The notes under the pieces: model-generated
What the model saw: only the letters and a program-made list of their open reading frames with translations
Told to the model about the DNA's origin: nothing
Databases searched by the model: none
In this document: positions 8,380-17,814 of the stretch, piece by piece
Numbering within the stretch: the first letter of the stretch is position 1
Layout of the letters: the number at the start of each line of letters is the position of its first letter
Program-made: the position numbers and the translations under genes
Origin: Flavobacterium sp. LHD-80
GTDB taxonomy: Bacteria; Bacteroidota; Bacteroidia; Flavobacteriales; Flavobacteriaceae
DNA length: 64,000 bases
Assembly (NCBI RefSeq): GCF_030929605.1
Contig: NZ_JAVFVS010000004.1
Span: forward strand, 124,001-188,000
Direction: 5' to 3'

Positions 8380-9607
8380 TGTTCAATTTAAACTTTTTAA
8401 CCACCAACGCCGAGTTGGTTCCTCCGAAACCGAAAGAATTGGACAAAAATATGTCAAATTTTTTGTTTAAAGTAGTTTTGATCAAATTTAATTTAGAAGC
8501 ATCTTCATCTGGATTTTCCAAATTGATGTTTGGTGCAATGAAATCATTTTGCATCATTAGGATCGAATAAATGATTTCGCTTGCTCCGGCCATCCAGCAT
8601 TCGTGGCCTGTCATTGATTTTGTAGAACTTACTGGAGGATTTTTTTCGCCAAAAACTTCAAAGATTGCTTTGGCTTCATTTGCATCACCAACTGGCGTTG
8701 AGGTTGCGTGAGCATTTATATATTCAATATCCGATGCACTTAATTTTGCATCTTCAAGTGCGCGTAACATGGCTGTAGCCGGTCCTTCGACATTTGGAGT
8801 CGAAATATGTCCGCCATTTGATGAAAATCCGTAACCAGAAACTTCAGCAATAATATTGGCACCTCTTGCAATTGCCGATTCGTAACTTTCTAAAATTAAA
8901 GTCGCACCGCCACCACTCGGAATTAATCCGTCGCGGTCAGCATCAAAAGGTCTTGACGCTTTTTCAGGATCGCTTTCTCTATTAGAAAAAACACCTAAAC
9001 CGTCAAAACTGCTCATCGCATATTTGTTGATTTCCTGAGCGCCACCCGTAATAATGATATCCTGAAAACCACCTTTTATTAAAAAGTAAGCCAATCCTAT
9101 AGAATGAGAACCGCTCGCACAAGCCGCACTAACAGTCAAATTTATTCCGCGAAGTTTAAAAATCGTAGAAAGATTCATGGTAACCGTTGAATTCATCGAT
9201 TTGAAAATTGCTCCAGAACCAATTAATGCAGTATCTTTTTTTTCGCGGACAATATCTGTAGCGTCAATAATGGCTTTAGAAACACTGTCGTTTCCGTACA
9301 TGATTCCAACTTCTCTTTCTTCAAAAAAAGCGTCATCAATATTCGCATTTTTCAATGCTTCGATAGTAGCCATATAAGCATATTCGGTTTCTTCACCAAT
9401 GCTCATACGCTGTCTGCGTGTCAATAAATTTTTTAAATCGGCTTTTGGAACCATTCCGGTCAAAGCTGATTGGAAACCAAATTCTTTTCGGTCAGAATCA
9501 AATTTAATACCTGATTTTCCGTTGTATAATGATTCCTTTACTTCGTCTAAAGAAGTTCCGATACAAGAATAAATTCCCATTCCAGTAATTACAACTCTCT
9601 TATTCAT
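8372..9607 (-). CDS. fabF: Beta-ketoacyl-ACP synthase II-like ketosynthase
   Basis: This 411-aa KAS-II family enzyme keeps the full active site: Cys163 in AACASG, His300 in NAHATST, Lys330 and His335 in TGHECW. It should elongate the aryl starter with malonyl units to build the polyene. It is the first of three overlapping genes (with ACP and acyltransferase). The usual chromosomal FabF gene would lie elsewhere; context makes this a pigment-dedicated paralogue, so the fabF symbol denotes family only. Confidence 0.9.
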   Translation of the reverse strand: MNKRVVITGMGIYSCIGTSLDEVKESLYNGKSGIKFDSDRKEFGFQSALTGMVPKADLKNLLTRRQRMSIGEETEYAYMATIEALKNANIDDAFFEEREVGIMYGNDSVSKAIIDATDIVREKKDTALIGSGAIFKSMNSTVTMNLSTIFKLRGINLTVSAACASGSHSIGLAYFLIKGGFQDIIITGGAQEINKYAMSSFDGLGVFSNRESDPEKASRPFDADRDGLIPSGGGATLILESYESAIARGANIIAEVSGYGFSSNGGHISTPNVEGPATAMLRALEDAKLSASDIEYINAHATSTPVGDANEAKAIFEVFGEKNPPVSSTKSMTGHECWMAGASEIIYSILMMQNDFIAPNINLENPDEDASKLNLIKTTLNKKFDIFLSNSFGFGGTNSALVVKKFKLNNE

Positions 9608-9660
9608 GGTCTTTCAAAGTAATTTTTTATCCTTAAAGTGTAATTTTTACTAAAGTTTTT

Positions 9661-9726
9661 TTTAACCGCAAATTCCACAAATTTCCGCAAAATCAATTTG
9701 TGAAAATTTGCGTAATTTGTGGTTAA
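9661..9726. repeat. Imperfect inverted repeat between fabF and fabG
   Basis: The stretch accgcaaattccacaaattt is followed at about 9699-9726 by its imperfect reverse complement (aaatttgcgtaatttgtggt), giving a long hairpin in the gap between two operon genes. A related sequence recurs near 35345-35392. It belongs with the dispersed intergenic repeats of this genome. Confidence 0.6.
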
Positions 9727-9756
9727 AACTTAAAATATTATGCAAACATAGTATTC

Positions 9757-10488
9757 TTAAGAATATATTCCTCCGTTTATATTGATAATTTCTCCTGTAA
9801 TATAACTTGCTTTTTTAGAAATCAAAAAGCTTACCAAATCGGCAACTTCTTCGGCTTCGCCAAAACGATTTACCGGAATTAGTTTTAATAATTCTTTTTC
9901 GTCAAGCTGGCTTGTCATATCAGTTCTGATAAAACCTGGTGCAACAGCATTTACAGTAATATTTCGTTTTGCAACTTCCTGAGCCAAAGCTTTTGTAGCC
10001 GCAACAATCGCACCTTTCGCAGCCGAATAATTCGTTTGTCCGGCCGTTCCTTTAACTCCAGAAACAGAAACCATGTTAACTATTCGACCATATTTATTGC
10101 GCAGCATTTTTTGAATGAAAAACTGCGTTACATTAAAAAATCCGTTCAAACTTGTATTCACAACACCATCCCAGTCTTCGGGAGTCATCCACATAAAAAG
10201 ACCATCTTTTGTAATTCCGGCATTGTTTACAATTGCTTCAACAATTGCTTCAGGATTTGCTTCTTGCCATTTTGTTAAAACCGTTTGAACTTGCTCAAAA
10301 TTAGAAACGTCAAAGCCCAGAATCTCTCCTGTTGCACCTAATTTTTGTATTTCCTGAAGTGTTTCTTCGGCAGCAGTTTGGTTGGAATGATAATTAATCA
10401 GAATATGATAATCAGATTCAACGGCTAATTTTTTACAAACAGCACTTCCAATTCCTCTTGAACCGCCTGTTACTAATACACATTTCAT
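9757..10488 (-). CDS. fabG: 3-oxoacyl-ACP reductase, SDR family
   Basis: This 243-aa short-chain dehydrogenase has the nucleotide-binding TGGSRGIG at residues 7-14 and the catalytic Ser141-Tyr154-Lys158 set. It would reduce the 3-oxoacyl-ACP made by the ketosynthase, using NADPH, before dehydration. It is one step in the polyene cycle with the neighbouring FabF-like, ACP and dehydratase proteins. It is full length. Confidence 0.92.
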   Translation of the reverse strand: MKCVLVTGGSRGIGSAVCKKLAVESDYHILINYHSNQTAAEETLQEIQKLGATGEILGFDVSNFEQVQTVLTKWQEANPEAIVEAIVNNAGITKDGLFMWMTPEDWDGVVNTSLNGFFNVTQFFIQKMLRNKYGRIVNMVSVSGVKGTAGQTNYSAAKGAIVAATKALAQEVAKRNITVNAVAPGFIRTDMTSQLDEKELLKLIPVNRFGEAEEVADLVSFLISKKASYITGEIININGGIYS

Positions 10489-10522
10489 TACTTAAGATTT
10501 TTTTATTTGGGGCTAAATAGTG

Positions 10523-11746
10523 TTATTTTTTCTTGGCAACTGGTTTTTTTACCGGTTTTGCTGCAGTTTTTGCTGGTTTGGTTTCTTCTTTAGGTTTTTC
10601 TGCCACAGCTTCAGCAGCTTGAGTTTTTTCTGATTTCGAAAATAATTCAGCATTTTCAAACCATTGATTGCTTAAAACTGTTCCGTCAGGTTTTAGAAAA
10701 CCCCACTTCCCTTCATTTTTTACTCTTGCAACGCCATCAATAAATCCTTTATCTTGTTGCGTAAACATAGCAATAATAGCGTTTGCAGTAATACCGTATT
10801 GCGTTGGGATTATTATTTTTCCAGATTCATTAATGAATCCCCAATTGCTTTCTTTTACAGGAGCCAATCCGTTTGAACTAAAAACTTCGGCGTCATTATA
10901 AGTTGGTTCAATTACAAATTTTCCTTCTGGATTGATAAATCCCCATTTTTTTCCAACTAAAACCGGAGCTAGATTTTTTGAGAATGCTTTTCCTTTATCA
11001 TATATAGGAAGAATTGCCCAATTTCCTTTTAAATCAATGTAGCCAATTTTGCCGTTCTTTTTGGCAAATGTCAAATCCTGAGTTTCGAAATCCCAGATTT
11101 TTTCGGCTCCGTCAACCGGAATAAATTTTCCTGAGCTGACCAATCCGAAAGTTTTATCTTTTCTAGCCCAAGTTGTGTTTTTGAAATAGCCTCCTATTTC
11201 GTCGTAAACAGGTTCTACTAATTCCTTGCCAGCGGTATTAATAATTCCCCATTTTTTATTGTTTTCAACTCTGGCGAAACCATTTTCAAAAGATTTGATC
11301 TGATCGTATTTTGGCTCTAAAACAACAGTCATTTTGTTGTTGATTAAACCCACTTTATTATTTTGTCTGATAAATGCTACTCCATCATTAAAATCAAATA
11401 ATTTTTCAGAAGCTGGCGCTTTCTGGATTTCACCTTTTGTATTAATGTAAACCCAATCTTTGTCTTTTTGTACAATTGCGATGCCGCTGTTAAAATCTTT
11501 TGCATCTTTAAAATCGGCAGGAATTACCCAAGTGCCTTTTGCATCAATAAAACCCCATTTCCCGTTGTTTTCTACAGCAGCCAAACCTTCAGAAAAGCTT
11601 CTGGCCGATTTATACTGTGGTTCAATTTTAAAAGATCCGTCTTTGGAAATGTATCCAATTTTTGAATTCTTTTTAACTAAAGCCAGTTCTTGACTATTAA
11701 CAAATTGAATGAATACTAGCAACAAAAAAATAAGCGGTTTTTTCAT
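10523..11746 (-). CDS. WG-repeat exported protein
   Basis: The protein (about 407 aa from the Met at 11746) begins with a signal peptide (MKKPLIFLLL). The body is a tandem array of at least eight WG repeats (units such as NGKWGFI about every 22-45 residues), and it ends in a Lys/Ala/Pro-rich tail. WG-repeat proteins are exported and poorly characterised. It lies between TAL and fabG with short gaps on both sides, so it is probably cotranscribed. A role in localising the outer-membrane pigment is possible but not shown. A Met five codons upstream (11761) is an alternative start. Confidence 0.85.
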   Translation of the reverse strand: MKKPLIFLLLVFIQFVNSQELALVKKNSKIGYISKDGSFKIEPQYKSARSFSEGLAAVENNGKWGFIDAKGTWVIPADFKDAKDFNSGIAIVQKDKDWVYINTKGEIQKAPASEKLFDFNDGVAFIRQNNKVGLINNKMTVVLEPKYDQIKSFENGFARVENNKKWGIINTAGKELVEPVYDEIGGYFKNTTWARKDKTFGLVSSGKFIPVDGAEKIWDFETQDLTFAKKNGKIGYIDLKGNWAILPIYDKGKAFSKNLAPVLVGKKWGFINPEGKFVIEPTYNDAEVFSSNGLAPVKESNWGFINESGKIIIPTQYGITANAIIAMFTQQDKGFIDGVARVKNEGKWGFLKPDGTVLSNQWFENAELFSKSEKTQAAEAVAEKPKEETKPAKTAAKPVKKPVAKKK

Positions 11747-11785
11747 GATTTTAAGATTCAATAATTAATAAGCGGAAAAAAAGAT

Positions 11786-13306
11786 TTAGCTGTTGATCAG
11801 ATAATCTTTTACTTTTTGAACAAAAGGATACATTACTTGATCTTCCTTAAATTCCGGAATTATATTTCGAACATCGTCGTACCATTTTCGGGTAACCGAT
11901 GAAATTTTATCTTTTTGACCTAAATAATCAATTGCCTGAACGATTGTGATCATTTCGATTGCTAAAACTTCAAAAGCATTTTCGATTACTTTTGACGTAA
12001 TAACTGCTGCATTTGTTCCCATACTTACAATGTCTTGATTGTCATTGTTGTTTGGAATTGAATGCACATACATTGGATTTGATAACATTTGACTTTCAGC
12101 CGTTGTTGAGGTTGCTGTAAATTGAACACCTTGCATTCCGAAATTAAATCCTAAAGTTCCTAAGTTTACAAATGGAGGAAGAATTTCGTTGATTTTTGAA
12201 TTCAATAAATAATTCAATTGACGTTCTGCGAGCATCGTTAATTTTGTAATAACAATTTTCAATTTATCCATTTCAAGCGAAATATAATCGCCGTGGAAAT
12301 TTCCTCCGTGATAAACGTGTTTGTTTTTCACATCGATAATTGGGTTGTCGTTTGCCGAGTTGAATTCGTCTTCTAAAATTGAAGCGACATTATTGATAGT
12401 TTCTAAAACCGGCCCTAAAATTTGAGGCACACATCGTAAAGAATAATATTCCTGAACTTTTTCTTTGAAAATTTCTTCCGTATTTTCTCCAGAATATAAA
12501 TGATCTTCTCTTTTACGGATTAAAGTACTGTCAGAAAGATTTTGTCTCATTCTTTCCGCCACTTCCTGTTGTCCTTTGTGACGTTTGGTTTGGTTCAATT
12601 CTGCCGAAAAATGATCGTCATACGCCTGAACCAATTCGTTGATCGCGCAAGAAGATTTTAATGACCAGTCTAATAATTTTTTAGCATGATGAATATTCAC
12701 AACGCCAATTCCTGTCATTACAGAAGTTCCGTTGATCAACGCCAAACCTTCTCTAATTTCAACCTGAATTGGTTTTAAACCTTCAATTTCAAAAACCTCT
12801 GGAGTTGGTCTTCTTTCTCCTTTATAAAAAACTTCGCCTTCGCCAATTAAGACTAAAGCTAAATGTGATAATTGCACTAAATCACCACTCGCACCAACAC
12901 CGCCATGTTCAAAAATTAGAGGCGTAATATCTCTATTAATTAACTCTGCCATTAAATGAACAACCGACGGATGAACGCCAGAATTTCCTAATGAAAGAGT
13001 GTTCAAACGTGCCAGAATTGCCGCTTTTGCACAAACTGGACTCAAAGGTTTTCCGGTTCCAGAAGAGTGGCTTCGGATTAAATTATATTGCAACTGAATT
13101 TGGTCTGACTCTTTAATTCGATATTGAGCCATTGGTCCAAAACCAGTATTTACACCGTATATTATTTTGTTCCCCGAAAATTCTTTCAAGAAATTAAAGC
13201 TTTCATTTACTCGATTTAAAACGACATCACTGATTGCAACTTTATTATTTCCAAAAATGATTGACTCGAATTCTGCTAAACTTAAATATTCATTAATTGT
13301 ATTCAT
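11786..13306 (-). CDS. Tyrosine ammonia-lyase (HAL/PAL family, MIO enzyme)
   Basis: This 506-aa enzyme is almost residue-for-residue the F. johnsoniae tyrosine ammonia-lyase as I recall it. The MIO cofactor would form from Ala139-Ser140-Gly141 within GGVGASGDL, Tyr50 is the conserved catalytic Tyr, and His80 in IRSHSSG sits at the residue that selects tyrosine over phenylalanine. It converts L-tyrosine to 4-coumarate and ammonia, giving the hydroxyphenyl starter of flexirubin. It leads the minus-strand operon and has a TAnnTTTG-type promoter box in the divergent intergenic region. Confidence 0.93.
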   Translation of the reverse strand: MNTINEYLSLAEFESIIFGNNKVAISDVVLNRVNESFNFLKEFSGNKIIYGVNTGFGPMAQYRIKESDQIQLQYNLIRSHSSGTGKPLSPVCAKAAILARLNTLSLGNSGVHPSVVHLMAELINRDITPLIFEHGGVGASGDLVQLSHLALVLIGEGEVFYKGERRPTPEVFEIEGLKPIQVEIREGLALINGTSVMTGIGVVNIHHAKKLLDWSLKSSCAINELVQAYDDHFSAELNQTKRHKGQQEVAERMRQNLSDSTLIRKREDHLYSGENTEEIFKEKVQEYYSLRCVPQILGPVLETINNVASILEDEFNSANDNPIIDVKNKHVYHGGNFHGDYISLEMDKLKIVITKLTMLAERQLNYLLNSKINEILPPFVNLGTLGFNFGMQGVQFTATSTTAESQMLSNPMYVHSIPNNNDNQDIVSMGTNAAVITSKVIENAFEVLAIEMITIVQAIDYLGQKDKISSVTRKWYDDVRNIIPEFKEDQVMYPFVQKVKDYLINS

Positions 13307-13373
13307 TAAACCGGTTTTGATTGTGCTAATTTAATTTTAATTATCAAAATAATTGTAGTTATTTTGATGAACG

Positions 13374-13381
13374 CAAATGTA
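13374..13381 (-). promoter_or_regulatory. Putative -7 box of the TAL/pigment operon
   Basis: Read on the minus strand this is TACATTTG, a match to the Bacteroidota -7 consensus TAnnTTTG. It lies 68 bases before the TAL start, in the 101-base divergent gap with the halogenase-like gene. I see no good -33 TTTG at the expected spacing, so support is partial. Confidence 0.45.
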
Positions 13382-13407
13382 AGTTAATAATTCATAACAT
13401 TTTTATT

Positions 13408-14661
13408 ATGACAAAGGAGTTTGTTGATGTTTTAGTGATTGGTGCAGGACCTTCAGGATGCGTTTCTGCATCGTATCTTCATAAAAATAATGTCAAGGTG
13501 AAAGTTGTTGAAAAAACAAAATTCCCGAGACTTGTGGTTGGCGAAAGCCTTATTCCACGAGTGATGGATCATTTTGCAGAGGCGGAGCTTTATGATGCGC
13601 TTAATGCAATGAACTTCGAAAAAAAACTCGGAGCCCGTTTTATTAGAGGTGAAGAAATTTGTGTTTTTGATTTTAGCCAAAAATTTGGAGAAGGCTGGGA
13701 TTGGACCTGGCAAGTTCCGCGTGCCGATTTTGACAACACAATGGCGCAGGAAGTAGTTCGAAAAGGAATTGATTTAGAATTTGAAACAGAGGTTTTGGAA
13801 GTTTCTTTTGAAGGAAAAAATTCGAAGACAATTGTAAAAGATAAGGACGGAAATTTAAAAGAAATCCACGCCAAATTTATAGTTGATTCCAGCGGATACG
13901 GGCGCGTTTTACCAAGACTTTTAGATTTGGATACGCCATCAAAATTAGATCCGCATTCTTCTATTTTTACGCATGTAAAAGATATTAATAGAGAAGAAGG
14001 CGAGGAGGGAACTCAAATTTCATTTGATATTTTGGAAACTCAGGTTTGGCTTTGGGTAATTCCGTTTTCAAATGGAAATACAAGTTTAGGCGTTGTTGGT
14101 CCGACGGATTTTATTAATTCGCTTTCAGAAAATAAAGATAATGCTGAGGCTTTGCGAAATGCCATTCAGAAATCAGATTATTATATCAAAAGATTTAAAG
14201 GAACAGAATTTTTGTTCGAACCAGTTAAATTAGAAAATTATTCGAGAGCTGTAAAAAGAATGTATGGCGACGGTTTTGCTTTGACTGGAAATAGTTCTGA
14301 ATTTTTGGACCCGGTGTTTTCTTCCGGAGTTGCTTTTGCTACAGAATCAGGAATGTTGGCAGCAAAATTATACTTGAAAGAATCACAAGGAATAGAAGTA
14401 GATTGGGAAGTTGAATTTACGCAATATATGAAACGCGGTATCGCAGTTTTCACGACTTATGTTCAGGAATGGTATACCGGAAATTTACAGACTTTGTTTT
14501 TTCATCAGCCGGAGAATCCAGATGTTAAGGAAAAAATATGTTCTGTTTTGGCAGGTTATGTTTGGAATGAAGAAAATCCTTTTGTAAAAAAACACGATCA
14601 CGTAATAGCCAATATGGCGTATTTATTGAATATGCAAAAAGAACAAAAAAGCCCTGAATGA
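13408..14661 (+). CDS. FAD-dependent halogenase-like oxidoreductase
   Basis: This 417-aa flavoprotein begins with the FAD-binding VIGAGPSG (residues 10-17) and has GESLIP at 45-50. It carries WLWVIP at 214-219, which fits the WxWxIP motif of flavin-dependent halogenases, and Lys73 in FEKKLGARF sits where the catalytic Lys of halogenases is found. It is transcribed divergently from TAL and ends in a terminator. It could chlorinate or hydroxylate the aryl ring or resorcinol of flexirubin; some flexirubins are known to be chlorinated. Hydroxylase versus halogenase cannot be settled here. Confidence 0.8.
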   Translation: MTKEFVDVLVIGAGPSGCVSASYLHKNNVKVKVVEKTKFPRLVVGESLIPRVMDHFAEAELYDALNAMNFEKKLGARFIRGEEICVFDFSQKFGEGWDWTWQVPRADFDNTMAQEVVRKGIDLEFETEVLEVSFEGKNSKTIVKDKDGNLKEIHAKFIVDSSGYGRVLPRLLDLDTPSKLDPHSSIFTHVKDINREEGEEGTQISFDILETQVWLWVIPFSNGNTSLGVVGPTDFINSLSENKDNAEALRNAIQKSDYYIKRFKGTEFLFEPVKLENYSRAVKRMYGDGFALTGNSSEFLDPVFSSGVAFATESGMLAAKLYLKESQGIEVDWEVEFTQYMKRGIAVFTTYVQEWYTGNLQTLFFHQPENPDVKEKICSVLAGYVWNEENPFVKKHDHVIANMAYLLNMQKEQKSPE

Positions 14662-14678
14662 TTTCAGGGCTTTTTTTT
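14645..14678 (+). terminator. Rho-independent terminator after the halogenase-like gene
   Basis: Stem gccctga (14651-14657) pairs with tcagggc (14664-14670), followed by eight T. The stop codon of the halogenase-like gene lies in the loop. Confidence 0.85.
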
Positions 14679-14710
14679 GTTTATAATGTAACCGTATAGT
14701 TTTATAACAA

Positions 14711-14744
14711 AAAAAAGGCTGCCCAATCATCGAGCAGCCTTTTA
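14711..14744 (-). terminator. Terminator after the sodium/sugar symporter gene
   Basis: Stem aaaggctgc (14714-14722) pairs with gcagccttt (14734-14742), and the minus-strand product ends in a T-run. It lies just past the symporter stop codon. Confidence 0.8.
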
Positions 14745-14776
14745 ATCTTCAAAAAATAATATAGTAAAAAATTATA

Positions 14777-16462
14777 CTACCAGAATTTAACGTACAGTGC
14801 AACAATAATCAATAATGTAATTACAATTAAAACTGTAGTTTGTGGTTTTACTTTAAACATTTCAGAGTCAATTTCAAACGCTTTTGGATTTACTTTTGGT
14901 CCAGCAAAACTGATTCCGATCATCGCTAACATTGTAAAGAAGAATGACAATCCCATACAAATGTGGAACGGAATTTCGAAAGCTCCTTTTCCGTTAGGAT
15001 AAGCAGTGTAAAGCAAAGTTTCGTTTCCGAATAAAGCAGGCGCATATTCGTTGAATAAAACAGATAAAACAAATCCTAAAATTACACCCACGATAGCTGC
15101 AGTTCCTGTAGTTCTTTTCCAGAACATACCCAAGAAGAACATAGCGAAAACTCCAGGGCTAATAAATCCAGTATATTTTTGGATGTAAGTGAAACCACCA
15201 ACTCCTCCAATTCCTAAAAGGTCATTCCAAGTAAATAACACAGCTAAAAGCATTGCCGCAAAAACGGCAATTCTACCAATGTTTACTTGTTGTTTTTCAC
15301 CAGCATCTTTTTGGATGTATTTTTTATGAACGTCTAACGTATAAATAGTCGAGATACTGTTTACTTTTCCAGCTAAAGAAGCCACAATTGCAGCAGTCAA
15401 AGCGGCAACAGAAAGTCCTTTTAAACCAGTTGGCAAGAACGTTAATACAGCAGAGTAAGCTCCGTCTTTTCCTCCAACTAATTGAGGTAAATGTCCGTTT
15501 TGGTATAAAACGTAAGCAGCAATACCAGGCAACATTACGATTAACGGCATTAATAATTTCAACATACCAGCAAATAAAATACCTGTACGAGCCGTTTGTA
15601 AATCAGCACCTAAGGCTCTTTGTGTAATGTATTGGTTACATCCCCAATAGTTTAAGTTGATGATCCAGATACCAGCAAGGTAAGACATCAAACCTGGGAA
15701 AGTTAAATATTTATCAATCTCAAGTTGAGATGAATTTGCAGTTGGTCTTGGGATAATCATTTTGAAATGCTCAGGAGCTTCTTTCATTAAAACTTTAAAA
15801 CCTGCAATGGCATTTTCTCCAACTCCAAAATATTGACCAACCGTTGTCAAAGCAATGTAAGAAGTTACTAAACCTCCAATAATTAAAACTGCAACTTGAA
15901 TAACGTCTGTATAAGCAACAACTTTCATTCCTCCTAAAGAGATGAACAAAGCAAATACAGCCAATCCAATCATGATTACGTGAAGATATTCTCCTCCTGC
16001 AAGTCCGTTAATAGCAACAGCTCCTAAATAAAGAATTGAAGTCAAGTTTACAAAAACATATAAAAACAACCAGAAAACCGCCATAATCAAAGCAGTAGAT
16101 TCGTTGTAACGTGTTTTTAAGAATTGAGGCATTGTGTAAATCTTGTTTTTAAGATATACAGGAATAAACCAAACCGCTACTATAATTAAGGCAATAGCAG
16201 CAAGCCATTCGTAAGCAGCAACAGCGATTCCTAAAAAGAAACCTTCACCGCTCATTCCGATGAATTGTTCAGCAGAGATATTTGAAGCAATTAATGATGC
16301 TCCAATAGCCCACCAAGTTAAGTTTCCTTCAGCCAAGAAGTAAGCTTTAGCATCATGTTCGTCTTGTTTACGCTTGCGGTAAACACTGTAACCGTAGGCA
16401 GAAACTACGATGAAATAAATAATAAAAACCGCATAATCGGCGAAAGCGAGGTTCTGGTTCAT
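14777..16462 (-). CDS. Sodium/sugar symporter, SSS family (vSGLT-like)
   Basis: This 561-aa polytopic protein has about 14 hydrophobic segments and sequence typical of SGLT-type sodium:galactose/glucose cotransporters (for example GASLIASNISAEQFIGMSG in the first transmembrane bundle). It should import galactose released by the neighbouring GH2 and GH53 enzymes. It follows galT on the same strand after a 286-base AT-rich gap, so it may have its own promoter. Galactose specificity is inferred from the adjacent Leloir genes. Confidence 0.9.
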   Translation of the reverse strand: MNQNLAFADYAVFIIYFIVVSAYGYSVYRKRKQDEHDAKAYFLAEGNLTWWAIGASLIASNISAEQFIGMSGEGFFLGIAVAAYEWLAAIALIIVAVWFIPVYLKNKIYTMPQFLKTRYNESTALIMAVFWLFLYVFVNLTSILYLGAVAINGLAGGEYLHVIMIGLAVFALFISLGGMKVVAYTDVIQVAVLIIGGLVTSYIALTTVGQYFGVGENAIAGFKVLMKEAPEHFKMIIPRPTANSSQLEIDKYLTFPGLMSYLAGIWIINLNYWGCNQYITQRALGADLQTARTGILFAGMLKLLMPLIVMLPGIAAYVLYQNGHLPQLVGGKDGAYSAVLTFLPTGLKGLSVAALTAAIVASLAGKVNSISTIYTLDVHKKYIQKDAGEKQQVNIGRIAVFAAMLLAVLFTWNDLLGIGGVGGFTYIQKYTGFISPGVFAMFFLGMFWKRTTGTAAIVGVILGFVLSVLFNEYAPALFGNETLLYTAYPNGKGAFEIPFHICMGLSFFFTMLAMIGISFAGPKVNPKAFEIDSEMFKVKPQTTVLIVITLLIIVALYVKFW

Positions 16463-16748
16463 TGTTAATAGTATTTTAAAAAATTAGTATAGGTGATTGT
16501 TTGTAAAGTGGTTTTATGAATTCATTTTTTAATATAATTTCGAAACCTATTATTTTGTTGTTTTATCTTGTTAAAACTAAGATATCTGTTTTTATTTTGT
16601 TATTTTTTTATGAAAATAAGAACGAAAGCCAAAAGTATAATAAAATTCTATATCTACACCATTTACAAATGTGTTTTTTACATTTATAATGAATTTATTA
16701 TGTTAAATTTTAAAACACTTTTGATTTTTGTCGTTTTCAGACTCTGTT

Positions 16749-17798
16749 TTAAAGACTTTTATAATGTACTTCTGATTGCTGTCTTAAAATCTCAGCGCTT
16801 TTTTCAGGTGTAATATCACGTTGCGATTCGCCTAACATTTCATAACCCACCATAAATTTTTTAACCGTTGCCGATCTTAATAAAGGCGGATAAAAATGCA
16901 TATGAAAGTGCCACTCCGGATGCTCTAAACCATCTGTTGGAGCTTGGTGAATTCCTGATGAATATGGGAAAGAAGTGCTGAATAAATTATCATACTTCGT
17001 TGTAAGCTGTTTTAAAATTTTAGCAAATGAAGTAGCTTCTTCGGCAGTGAAATCAGTGATTTTGCCAAAAGCTCTTTTGCTTAAAATCATGGTTTCATAA
17101 GGCCAGATTGCCCAAAACGGAACTAAAGCCACAAAATGATCATTTTCGATTACAACGCGCTCTCCAGTTTTTAATTCCGCCTGAAGATAATCTTCAAGAA
17201 GCGTTCTGTTGTTTTTATCGTAGTATGATTTTAGGCTGTTTTGTGTTTTTTCAACCTGCGTTGGCAATGATGACTGTGCCCAAATTTGCCCGTGCGGATG
17301 CGGGTTGCTGCAACCCATCACGCTTCCTTTATTTTCAAAAATCTGAACGTGATTGATGTATTTGATGTTTCCTAAATCGGTGTATTCTTTTTGCCAAGTT
17401 TTAATGATGTTCTCAATTCCGTCAATTTCCATTTCTGGCAAAGTCAAATCATGTCTTGGCGAAAAACAAACTACTCTTGAAATTCCCTGTTCTGGTTTTG
17501 CTTTAAAGAAAGTATGTTTGATATCTTCTTCAAAAATAATTTCATCCTGTTTCATGGCAGCAAAATCATTTTCAAAAACAAAACTGCTTTCATATTTCGG
17601 ATTGTTCATTCCGTTGGCACGAACATTTCCGGGACATAAATAACAAGTTGGATCGTATTTTGGCAAAGCTTCTGTAGCGATGGTTTCATTTTGTCCTTGC
17701 CAAGGACGTTTTGCACGATGAGGTGAAACTAAGACCCATTCGTTTAATAAAGGATTGAAACGTCTGTGCGGATCTTCGTTAATGTCAAAATTTTTCAT
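16749..17798 (-). CDS. galT: Galactose-1-phosphate uridylyltransferase
   Basis: This 349-aa enzyme has the HPHGQ active site with His167 and the uridylylated nucleophile His169, and Cys52/Cys55 for a structural metal. It exchanges UMP between UDP-glucose and galactose-1-phosphate in the Leloir pathway. The gene lies 16 bases after galK in one operon. Length and motifs are normal. Confidence 0.96.
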   Translation of the reverse strand: MKNFDINEDPHRRFNPLLNEWVLVSPHRAKRPWQGQNETIATEALPKYDPTCYLCPGNVRANGMNNPKYESSFVFENDFAAMKQDEIIFEEDIKHTFFKAKPEQGISRVVCFSPRHDLTLPEMEIDGIENIIKTWQKEYTDLGNIKYINHVQIFENKGSVMGCSNPHPHGQIWAQSSLPTQVEKTQNSLKSYYDKNNRTLLEDYLQAELKTGERVVIENDHFVALVPFWAIWPYETMILSKRAFGKITDFTAEEATSFAKILKQLTTKYDNLFSTSFPYSSGIHQAPTDGLEHPEWHFHMHFYPPLLRSATVKKFMVGYEMLGESQRDITPEKSAEILRQQSEVHYKSL

Positions 17799-17814
17799 GT
17801 AATGTGTTGTGGTA

